A model generated the notes under the pieces. That model searched no databases. It was given only the letters and a program-made list of their open reading frames with translations, and was not told the DNA's origin. From JANNAT01 sp031384605 (lineage in GTDB: Bacteria > Pseudomonadota > Alphaproteobacteria > Rhodobacterales > Rhodobacteraceae), in assembly GCA_031384605.1 (NCBI GenBank), contig JANNAT010000094.1, positions 107,656-171,655 on the forward strand: a stretch of 64,000 nt of DNA, written 5' to 3'. The translations under genes and the position numbers were made by a program. Shown piece after piece: positions 17,843 through 27,300 of this stretch; positions within the stretch are counted from its first letter, which is position 1, and the number at the start of each line of letters is the position of its first letter.

Positions 17843-20800
17843 TCAGGTCTGCAACAATACGCGCGCCTCGCCCGCCTTTAGTTTCAGGCGCGCGGCTGGA
17901 TAGGCCTCGCCTGCTCTCAGATGCGGGAAAAGTGCCAGAACCTCGTCTCTTTGGGCATCTTCCAGTCCAGACAAGGTTTGCGCACCGGGTTGAAAGCTTT
18001 CTGACCATGCGCCATCAGCACGCACGATCTGGTGTTGATCAAACAGGATATGCACATAAGAAATGCCGCGTGGATAGACACGCTGCACGCCGGTCATCCC
18101 CACCATATGCGTGGCCGCGACCAAAACCTCGGCATCGCCAAACAGCAACTGGGCGCGCGGGCCAGACACCAGCATCCGGTGTTGTGGGCTGACCAGCAGG
18201 TCGCGCTGCGGCAGATTTGCGCCCAGCGCGCCTTTTTCAATACGGATCGGGCTGAACCGCGGTTCGCGCGCAAGGTCGGTCTGCGACAGATCGCGCCGCC
18301 CGACCCAGCGGACAGGCTGCAGGCCGTGATCGCGGGTCAGAACCTTGTCGCCCGCGTGCAGCTCTTCCACCGCCACTTCGCCCCGTTCGGTCTGGATCAT
18401 CGCCCCAAGTGTGAAACAGGCAATAACCTTTTCGATGTTTGAAAAGGTCAGCGTGTCTGTGACATCGCCATTGGCGTCAAGAAACTGCACCGTGCCCGAT
18501 TCAGGATCGCCATCAGTATAAAGGATGTTGGTGCCCGCATGGGTATAGGCGCGCAGATCCAGCACGTCGTAATCATCGCCGCCTTCGCCGCCGTCAATCA
18601 CATCGCCCGCGCCGCCAAAGAACGTATCGCGGTCATCGCCGCCAGACAGGCTGTCATTGCCCGCATCGCCCGTCAGCGTGTCGTTGCCACCGCCCGCAAC
18701 GACCAGATCATCGCCATCGCCGCCAAGGACGCTGTCATTGCCATCGCCGCCATAGATCTGGTCATTGTCGTCGCCTGCAGTCAGCATGTCATCGCCGGCA
18801 TCGCCAATCAGGGTATCGACACCAGCACCGCCAAAGACCTGATCGTTGCCCGCGTCGCCAAACAGCGCGTCATCGCCCACATCACCAGACAGCGTGTCAT
18901 TGCCGGTATCGCCACTGATCTGATCGTTGCCGCTGCCGCCAAACACCAGATCATTGCCTAACCCGGCCTGAATGGTGTCTTGGCCAGCATAGCCAAAGAT
19001 CGTGTCGGTGGTGCCATCTGCGCCGTCGATGATATCGCCGTGCATGTCGACATAGCCGGGCGTCATCAGATCACTGCCCGCCGTGCCATCGACCACCAGA
19101 TCAGGCACGGGTGGAATGCCGATGGCGACCAACGCCGCAGGGGATGCAAGTGCCGCGGGTGATATCCCAATCAGGGTAACCGCCTCGCCATTGGGGAAGG
19201 TCAGCACTGCATTGCCCGCACCATCATCGGAAACGATGACATCGGCGGTGTTCACAGGCATGCCTGTGGCATCGGTCAGATCAGAGACATCCAATTGATC
19301 AAAGCCGGTAAAGGTGCCGTCGCCGTTATCCACCGGGCCAGCAAAGGCGGTGACGGTATCTTGATCATCGCCGTCCGCCAGCGCCACAACGTCGGTGGCC
19401 CCATCAGAGGCGCCAAGGTTGATCACATCGTTGCCGACACCGCCCGACACCGCATCCGCGCCGCTGCCCGAAAACACCGTGTCGTTGCCAGAGCCGCCAA
19501 GAATGGCATCGTTGCCGCCGGAATCCGACACATAAATGCCCGCCGTATCCGCACGTGCATCAACGGTGTCATTGCCCTGCGTCAACACAAGGTTTTCGAT
19601 CTCGGCGAAGGTTGATGGCGCGGGTGCCATGCCCGCGATCGTGCCAGCCTCCGTGCCGGTATAGGTTATTGACACACCGCCGGTCAAACTGGCCAGATCA
19701 AGGGTGTCAAAATCCAGACCAGCCTCACCGCCATAAATCGTGGCCACAGCCCCGGGACTTTGCAGCAAAAACCTATCCGCCCCGCCGCCGCCATAGAGGG
19801 TGTCGCTGCCGGTGCCTGTGTTGATCAGATCATTGCCATCGCCGCCATAAATCAGATCACTGCCCGCATCGCCGTTCAGACTGTCATTGCCGATCCCGCC
19901 GCTCAGCGTGTCATTGCTCACGCCACCAAACAGCTGATCGTCACCTGCACCGCCGAACACATCGTCCCGGCCATCCCCGGCAAAGACGGAGTCATTGCCC
20001 GCCCCCGCCAGCACCAGATCATCGTTGCCAACCGTCCCCGGCAACAGCGCGTCATTGCTGTCAATACGGTCGCCGTCATTATCCCCGGTATAGCCCGCAT
20101 TGATCAGATCACCGCCCGCCGTGCCCGACACGATGCCATCACCCGCAGCCGGTATTCCCATCGCGATCAAAGCCGCCTGCGATGTCACGCTGGCAGGCGA
20201 GATGCCGACCAAAGTGATTGCCTCGCCATTCGGGAAAGTCAGAACAGCATTGCCGCTGCCATCATTGCTGACAACCACATCCAGCACATTGACCGGATTG
20301 CCGCTGGCATCGGTCATGCTGGACACTTCCAGCAAATCCTGCCCGGTAAAGGTGCCGTCGCCATTATCAATCGGCGCTTCAAAACCTGAAATGGTGTCGC
20401 GGCCATTGCCATTCAGCATGTTCACAACGTCGCGCGCGCCGTCCGGCCCGCCGAGGTTGATCAGATCATTACCCTGCCCGCCCTGAACGATATCCGCGCC
20501 CAAGCCCGCAAAGATGCTGTCCGCACCCGACCCGCCATAGGCCGCGTCATCGCCAGCCCCCAGATCAACATGTATGCCGCCCGTGGTGGTGCCACCGTCA
20601 ACCGAATCGCGCCCCGACCCCAGCACCAGCCGTTCAATTTCCGAAAACACCGCCCCGCCCGCGCTGCCCATGTTGGTATAGGTGCCAGCCTCATCACTGC
20701 TAAAGGTGATTTCCGACCCTTCGGTGTTGCTCGACGCATCCAGCACGTCGATATCGGCATTGCCGGCATCTTCGCCGCCAAAAATGGTGTCAAAGCCAAA

Positions 20801-23800
20801 GCCATTGTCCAGCACAAAACGGTCATTGCCCAACTCGCCCGATTGCCGGTCATCGCCTGCGCCGCCGATCAGGGTGTCAGCCTCGTATCCGCCCAAAAGC
20901 GTATCATTGCCGTCGCCGCCCTCCAGCAGATCGCGGCCATCGGGGTCTTTGTCAGGCCCGCCGGTGATCAGATCATCGCCATCGCCGCCATAAAGGCTGT
21001 CGGCCTGCACCCCGCCAGACAGCGTGTCATTGCCCGCGCCACCATAAAGCAGATCATTGCCATCGGCCCCATTGACGCCGCCACCGCTCAGATCGTCATT
21101 GCCGTCCTCGCCATAAAGCGTGTCATTGCCAAAGCCGCCAATGGCCACATCATTGCCGGTGCCGCCATAAACCAGATCGTCGCCCAAGCCTGCGGTAACA
21201 GAATCTGCACCCGATCCGGCGTAAACTTGATCATTGCCAGCCCCTGACAAAACCGTGTCATTGCCCGCCCCCGCCAGCACGATATCATCATTGCTGCCCG
21301 CCTGATTGTCGTTGGCATCAACCCGGTCGCCTTGGGCGTCAACGTAACTTGCGTCGATCAGATCAGCGCCCGCGGTGCCATCGACGATAAAGTTTGGCGC
21401 AAAAACCTGCACTCCGTCGACAAAGACGTTTTCGATATTGAAAAACGGCAAGCTGCCGCCGGCAGTAAAGGTGATGACGCCGTTTTCTGGAAAGAAGGCG
21501 TCAAAAACCACCGTCGCCGGACCGCTGACGTAAAGGCTGTCATTATCCGTACCAATGGTGACAGTTTCGCTGCCGTCAACGGTGTCGCCAGAGGCAGCAT
21601 AAAAGGTATCGGCGTCTTCTTCGCCAACCATCGTGTCATTGCCCGCACCACCATAGAGCGTGTCGCGGCCAGTGCCGCCTTGCAGGGAATCGTTGCCATC
21701 GTCGCCGTAGACCACATCGTTTTCGCCCGATCCGGTGATGGTGTCGTTGCCCGTGCCGCCGTAAACCGTATCATCGCCAAAGCCGCCGAACATCTGGTCG
21801 TTGCCCGCACCACCATACACCTGATCGTTGCCAGCCCCGCCATAGGTGGTGTCATCACCGACACCGCCATAGACAAAATCATTGCCCGCATCGCCGCGCA
21901 TAAAGTCGTTGCCATCGCCACCGGTAAGGATGTCATTGCCCGCATCGCCCTGCATGTAATCATTGCCAACACTGCCATCGAGGCTGTCATTTCCCGCGCC
22001 GCCATAGATGAAATCATCGCCCAGCAGACCCAGCACGGTGTCATCACCGTCACCTGCATAAACCTCATCGCCGTTGGTGCCTTGCGGGTTGGTCAGGATC
22101 GAATCGTTGTTATCAATGACATCGCCGTTGGCATCGACATAGCCTGCGCCGATCAAATCATTGCCAGCCGTGCCATAAATCAGGCCTTCAGGATTGCCGC
22201 CGTTCAGTTGCAGCTTTTCGATCTGACTAAAGGTTAGCGTGCGGCCATCGGCAAAGGTCAGCGTGCCCGCCTCATTGTTGCCGCCGCCATAAATCAGGCT
22301 GACCACACCGCTGGCTGCCAGGGTGTCATTGTCATTGCCGCCTTCGCCGCCCACCACGATATCGCCCGCATCGGCCACCAGCCGGTCGGCATCATCGCCA
22401 CCATAAAGCGTGTCATTGCCAAGACCGCCTTGCACGGTGTCGTTGCCGGTGCCGCCATAGATCAGATCATTGCCGCCGCCCGTCAGCACGGCATCATTGC
22501 CCGCCTCACCCAGCACAGTGTCATTGCCCGCAATCAGGGGATCAGACGTCAGATAGGTGTCATTGCCCGCACCCAGTTCCGTGCGATCATTGCCAGCCCC
22601 GCCATCGACCGTATCATTGCCGGTGCCCGCCTCAACAATGTCGTTGCCCGCCCCTGCCAGCACATAATCATTGCCAGCCCCGGCTTGAATAACGTCGCTA
22701 TTGCCCGTCGTTCCCTGCACCCCCGTGGCATCATTATTGTCAACCCGGTCGCCATCAACGTCAACGGTAAAGAACGCATCAATGAAATCATCGCCCGTGG
22801 TGCCCGAGACGATGCCATCCAGCACCGCCCCCGCCGCCGTGTTGATCGACACATAGCCCACGTCGGTGACGCCGTTGTCACTGACGGTATAGCTGAAATT
22901 TTCGGTGCCAAGGGTGCTGGTGGCAAACACGGTAATGGTGCCATCGGCGTTCAGGCGCACCTGCTGGCCCGAGGCCAGCGTAACGGTCTGCCCGGCCACC
23001 ACGTTCACCCCTTGAATCTGGGTGATGATCAACGTCCCGTTGGCATTGGAATCATTGGCCAGAATGTCAAAGGTGCGGCTGCCGTTTGCCACCACATTGG
23101 CATCATCATCAAAGGCCAGCGTCACGGTTTGAATGCTGTCGCCCATGATCAGCAGGTTGCTGTCGTAAATCGCATCGCCGCCGTCGGCGATGCCGATCTT
23201 AATGGTGTTGACCTGTCCGATATTGACGGGGGCCTTTAGCGACAAGGTATAGGTAAACCCGTCCATTTCCGTGTTGAACTGATCGCCCGTGTTGTCGTGG
23301 TAGAAGTTCTTGTTCTTGACCGCATTGATCTCGTCAATTGCGACGTTTCCCGCGATTGTGATTGAGACTGGCACAAAAGTGCCGTTGACCCAGACACCGA
23401 ACGAGTCATTGACGTTGCCATTGACGTATTCGGGGTATTCTTCGGACGAAAACACAAATTGCATTGTCAGATAGTCGCCGTCGGGGATGAAACTGGCCTG
23501 CATAATCGCGCCGTCAAACGTCGCCATGCCCGCCACGGCGTTCAGTTGCGCATCGCCGTCGACCGATCCGGTGGTATTGGTGCTGCGATTGGCGACGGTG
23601 TTGGTGTTGGTGGTGCCTGAACTGTTGGTGAAATCCGTTACATTGCCGGTGGACAGGATGACGCCGGTATCGCTGGGCGATATGCCCGGCATGGTCGCAG
23701 TGGCCCCCGAATAAATCCCAGATGACACTGTCGATCCGGTATAACTGGCCCCGGTGACAGTGATCCCCGGCCCAAAGATTGCATTCGCCATGTCCAGCGC

Positions 23801-23842
23801 AGAGGCCGCGGTATTAATCGTTAACTCGGTGGCAACAGGCAT
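17843..23842 (-). CDS. Giant RTX protein 2: choice-of-anchor L domain, RTX repeats, C-terminal Hint domain
   Basis: 1999 aa, no Sec signal. Residues 1-240 match the choice-of-anchor L domain (FVFSSEEYPEYVNGNVNDSF near 130-150). Next come an Ig/VCBS-like beta domain (about 240-340, ANGSRTFDILANDSN) and RTX nonapeptide tracts broken by five GTAGxDLI-type modules. A roughly 110-residue module carrying LTFPNGEAxTLxGISPA occurs twice. A Hint domain starts at Cys1809 (CFTLGAMIQT), with SPQH at about 1888 and WSESFQP near the end. Calcium-dependent folding outside the cell and Hint autoprocessing are inferred from the families. The gene ends 236 bases upstream of protein 1 on the same strand. Confidence 0.9.
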   Translation of the reverse strand: MPVATELTINTAASALDMANAIFGPGITVTGASYTGSTVSSGIYSGATATMPGISPSDTGVILSTGNVTDFTNSSGTTNTNTVANRSTNTTGSVDGDAQLNAVAGMATFDGAIMQASFIPDGDYLTMQFVFSSEEYPEYVNGNVNDSFGVWVNGTFVPVSITIAGNVAIDEINAVKNKNFYHDNTGDQFNTEMDGFTYTLSLKAPVNIGQVNTIKIGIADGGDAIYDSNLLIMGDSIQTVTLAFDDDANVVANGSRTFDILANDSNANGTLIITQIQGVNVVAGQTVTLASGQQVRLNADGTITVFATSTLGTENFSYTVSDNGVTDVGYVSINTAAGAVLDGIVSGTTGDDFIDAFFTVDVDGDRVDNNDATGVQGTTGNSDVIQAGAGNDYVLAGAGNDIVEAGTGNDTVDGGAGNDRTELGAGNDTYLTSDPLIAGNDTVLGEAGNDAVLTGGGNDLIYGGTGNDTVQGGLGNDTLYGGDDADRLVADAGDIVVGGEGGNDNDTLAASGVVSLIYGGGNNEAGTLTFADGRTLTFSQIEKLQLNGGNPEGLIYGTAGNDLIGAGYVDANGDVIDNNDSILTNPQGTNGDEVYAGDGDDTVLGLLGDDFIYGGAGNDSLDGSVGNDYMQGDAGNDILTGGDGNDFMRGDAGNDFVYGGVGDDTTYGGAGNDQVYGGAGNDQMFGGFGDDTVYGGTGNDTITGSGENDVVYGDDGNDSLQGGTGRDTLYGGAGNDTMVGEEDADTFYAASGDTVDGSETVTIGTDNDSLYVSGPATVVFDAFFPENGVITFTAGGSLPFFNIENVFVDGVQVFAPNFIVDGTAGADLIDASYVDAQGDRVDANDNQAGSNDDIVLAGAGNDTVLSGAGNDQVYAGSGADSVTAGLGDDLVYGGTGNDVAIGGFGNDTLYGEDGNDDLSGGGVNGADGNDLLYGGAGNDTLSGGVQADSLYGGDGDDLITGGPDKDPDGRDLLEGGDGNDTLLGGYEADTLIGGAGDDRQSGELGNDRFVLDNGFGFDTIFGGEDAGNADIDVLDASSNTEGSEITFSSDEAGTYTNMGSAGGAVFSEIERLVLGSGRDSVDGGTTTGGIHVDLGAGDDAAYGGSGADSIFAGLGADIVQGGQGNDLINLGGPDGARDVVNMLNGNGRDTISGFEAPIDNGDGTFTGQDLLEVSSMTDASGNPVNVLDVVVSNDGSGNAVLTFPNGEAITLVGISPASVTSQAALIAMGIPAAGDGIVSGTAGGDLINAGYTGDNDGDRIDSNDALLPGTVGNDDLVLAGAGNDSVFAGDGRDDVFGGAGDDQLFGGVSNDTLSGGIGNDSLNGDAGSDLIYGGDGNDLINTGTGSDTLYGGGGADRFLLQSPGAVATIYGGEAGLDFDTLDLASLTGGVSITYTGTEAGTIAGMAPAPSTFAEIENLVLTQGNDTVDARADTAGIYVSDSGGNDAILGGSGNDTVFSGSGADAVSGGVGNDVINLGASDGATDVVALADGDDQDTVTAFAGPVDNGDGTFTGFDQLDVSDLTDATGMPVNTADVIVSDDGAGNAVLTFPNGEAVTLIGISPAALASPAALVAIGIPPVPDLVVDGTAGSDLMTPGYVDMHGDIIDGADGTTDTIFGYAGQDTIQAGLGNDLVFGGSGNDQISGDTGNDTLSGDVGDDALFGDAGNDQVFGGAGVDTLIGDAGDDMLTAGDDNDQIYGGDGNDSVLGGDGDDLVVAGGGNDTLTGDAGNDSLSGGDDRDTFFGGAGDVIDGGEGGDDYDVLDLRAYTHAGTNILYTDGDPESGTVQFLDANGDVTDTLTFSNIEKVIACFTLGAMIQTERGEVAVEELHAGDKVLTRDHGLQPVRWVGRRDLSQTDLAREPRFSPIRIEKGALGANLPQRDLLVSPQHRMLVSGPRAQLLFGDAEVLVAATHMVGMTGVQRVYPRGISYVHILFDQHQIVRADGAWSESFQPGAQTLSGLEDAQRDEVLALFPHLRAGEAYPAARLKLKAGEARVLLQT

Positions 23843-24366
23843 GGCGTTACTCTTTCACTTGGGCTGGCGACACCAAAAAACCTTTGCACCCCAAGGATCT
23901 GCCTGCCCCAAAGACCCCGCGAAGAATGCTCCGTAACCCTTTGATTGCATAAGAGTAACTCCAGATCTTGGATATCAGCTGCGCAGCCTTCCAGTATGGC
24001 CAAGCCCGCGTAGTGCGGATTGACCGATAATTCATCACCCGATGCTTAGAGTGGAATGGCGTTGTTTTCTGGGCGGCTCCGTTCTGAAAAGCGTTGTTTC
24101 CAAGGCTTTATTGCGGCATTCAAGCGGGACGAACCTGCCTTGCGCTGCGTGAAAAGACGCCTGACTGATCCCTTGTTGGGTCGCATTTGCAGCGAGATGG
24201 CCAAGACAATACCCACTGTGGCGCGCCTGACACCACCCGAATTGCAACTTACGGTATATTAAACGCAGGCCGACACAATTAAAAACCAAAAAGGGGCCCC
24301 GGTTGAGGCCCCTTTCTTGTTCAGCCCTACAGCAACCTGCGTGGGGCTGAGCTGCATAACTTTATG
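23843..24366. other. 524-base gap between RTX genes 2 and 3
   Basis: It holds the upstream region of RTX gene 2 (AAAGAG 7 bases before its ATG) and the terminator of RTX gene 3. A 68-codon plus-strand frame at 24056-24262 (begins MALFSGRLRSEKRCF, ends TAA) has fairly protein-like composition but no good ribosome binding site and no family I recognise. I see no insertion sequence ends or tRNA. Confidence 0.4.
24281..24315 (-). terminator. Rho-independent terminator of RTX gene 3
   Basis: Read on the minus strand, AAAGGGGCC and GGCCCCTTT form a 9-bp stem with an 8-base loop, followed by TTGGTTTTT. It lies about 50 bases after the stop of RTX gene 3 and suggests that this gene is transcribed separately from RTX gene 2. 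Confidence 0.75.
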
Positions 24367-27300
24367 TCAGCGCACCAGCAACATTGCCTCGTGGCGTTTC
24401 AATGTGCGGCGGGCGGCTTGATAATCCTGCAAACCAGCCTCGGTTTTCAAGTCCGGGAACAGTTCGAAGATTTCACTGCGCTGCGCGTTGCCCATCCCCT
24501 TCAGGGTGTAATCGCCGGGCTGGAAGCTTTCGGTCCAGGCCCCGTTTGACAGAACAACTTCGTGCCGGTCAAACATGAAATGGATGTAGGTGGTGCCAAC
24601 ACTGTCAACCGCAGCGATGCCAGCACTTGAAACCAGATGCTTGGCGGCCACCAACACTTCGTGTTCGTCGAAATACAACGCCGTGCGGTCATTGGCGACC
24701 AGAACGCGGTGGTTTGGGCTGACCAGCATGTCACGCTCTGGCAAACCGTTGCCAAGGCTGCCCTGACGGATCAGCACGGGTTTCAAGTGCGGGTTGACGT
24801 GCAGATCACGCCAGCCCATTGCCTTTTGCCCAACCCAACGGATTTCCTGAATGCCATTGTCGCGGGTGATGATCTTGTCACCGGCCTTCAGATATTCCGC
24901 CGCCACTTCGCCCCTGGGTGTGGCAATCATCGTGCCCGGGGTAAAGCAGGGGATGACGTTTTCGATGTTGGTAAACGTCAGTGTGCCCGTTGGCGCATTC
25001 GTCGCAGGATCGCGGAAGGTCACAACCCCGTTTTCGGGATTATCCGCTGCATAAACAATGCTGAACGGGCCGGATCCACGCAGATCAAGCGTGTCAAAGT
25101 CATCGCCGCCTTCGTTGCCGTTAATCACGTCGCCGATAGCGCCCGCGCCGGGGCCAACAAGGAACGTGTCGCGGTCATTACCGCCCGACATCGTATCAAT
25201 GCCCTGCCCGCCAGTGATGGTATCGTTGCCGACGTTGCCACGGATCAGGTCATCATCAACACCGCCGTCGATCAGGTCATTGCCCTGCCCGCCATCAATG
25301 GTGTCGTCATCGTCCAGACCAAAGATAGTGTCGTTGCCCATGCCGCCAAAGATATCGTCGCGGCCGTTCTCGGGCACCAGATCACCTGCGGTATCAGGGA
25401 TATTGATGCTGTCTGGGAAGGTTGGCCCCAACCCGCCATAGACCAGATCATTGCCTTGACCCGCATAGATATCGTCAGACCCTTCGCCGCCGATGATGGT
25501 GTCATTGCCCTGATTGCCAGAGATGGTGTCATCATCAAAGCCGCCATTGATGCTGTCATTGCCAAAGCCACCATAGATCAGATCCGCATCATCGCCCGTG
25601 GTAATGGTGTCGTTGCCCTGACCGCCGTAAACGGTATCCAGATCATTGGTTGGGTTGGTATCGGCGGGGTAAAGCCCGGGATAGCCGCGATCGGGCAACG
25701 GCACGCCGCCGCCAGAGGTATCAATAACGTCATCGCCGGTGCCACCGCGAACGGAATCCCTGCCATCGCCGCCGATGATGCTGTCGTTGCCAGAATCGCC
25801 GCGCAGCGTGTCATTGCCTGCCTGACCAAACAGCGTGTCGTCGCCTTGGCCACCGCGCACCGAGTCGTTGCCATCGCCGCCTTCGACTGAATCGTCGCCC
25901 AGACCCGCCAGAACGGTATCATTGCCCGCGCCTGCCAGAATGCGGTCGTCATTGGGCGCATCGCCCGGCAACAGCGCATCTCCAGCATCGACCCGGTCGG
26001 TATCAAACGGGTCGATATAGGCGCTGTCGATCAGGTTATCGCCTGCCGTGCCGCGCACAATGCCGTCGGGGGCGGTTGTTACCGGCGTCACGTTGACCGT
26101 GACAGTCGATGTATCCGTCAGGCCGGTTGGATCGGTGATGGTATAAGTGATCGTGGCCGGGCCAACAAAACCGGGCGTCGGGGTAAAGCTGATCGTGCCG
26201 TTGGGGTTCACCGTAACCGTGCCGTTGGGCGAGGTTGGCGTGCCCAGAATTGTCGGCGGGGTGCCGTCAGGATCGGTGTCATTGGCCAAAACCGGGATGG
26301 TCACCGGCGTGCCTTGCGGCGTGGTCGCGGTATCCGGGTTCGCTTCGGGTGCGTCGGGCACCGGGGTTACGGTGACTGCAACCGTCGCCGTGTCAGTGTT
26401 ACCGGCGGGATCGGTGATCGTATAGGTAATCACATCCGGCCCGTTAAAGTTCGGGTTCGGCGTATAGCTGATCGTGCCGTTGGGGTTGATCACAACGCTG
26501 CCGTTTGGCGCGGTTGCGGTGGTAACCGTCAACGGATCGCCGTTCGGATCGCTGTCATTGCCCAAAACCGGAATGGTGATCGGGGTATCTTCCGGGGTTG
26601 TTGCCAGATCATTCACTGCGTCGGGCGTGTTATTCGACACCAGCACGTTTTCGATATTGGTAAAGCCCATCGTCCCTGTCGCTGCCCCCGCCGCATCGCG
26701 GAACGTCACCACGCCGTTTTCGGCATTGGTCGGATCATAGGCCACCGTCAGCGGCCCAAGGCCGCGCAGATCAAGCGTGTCAAAATCATCGCCGGTTTCC
26801 GACCCGTCAACCACATCGCCCGCGTTGCCGCCGGTGATCACATCGCGGTCGGCACCACCGACCAGCGTATCATTGCCCTGACCGCCAACCAGCGCGTCAT
26901 TGCCGGCATCGCCGTTGACCAGATCGTCGTCCAAGCCGCCGTTCAGCGTATCCGCGCCCGCACCGCCGTTCAACGTGTCATCATCATCGCCGCCAAAGAT
27001 AACGTCATTGCCCAAACCGCCCGACAAAACATCGCGGTTGTTGTTGGCCACCAGATCGCCCGCATCATCAGCCAGTTCTGGCGACGGATTGCCCGCACCT
27101 TCACCGTAAATCGTGTCATCGCCGGCACCGCCATCGACGGTGTCATCGCCTTCGCCGCCAAGCACGCTGTCATTGCCCGCGCCCGATATGATGGTGTCAT
27201 CATCAACGCCGCCGCTGATGTTATCCGCACCGGTGCCGCCAAAGATCGTGTCGGCATCATCGCCGCCATAAATCTGCGCGCCGCCGTCCCCGCCATAAAT

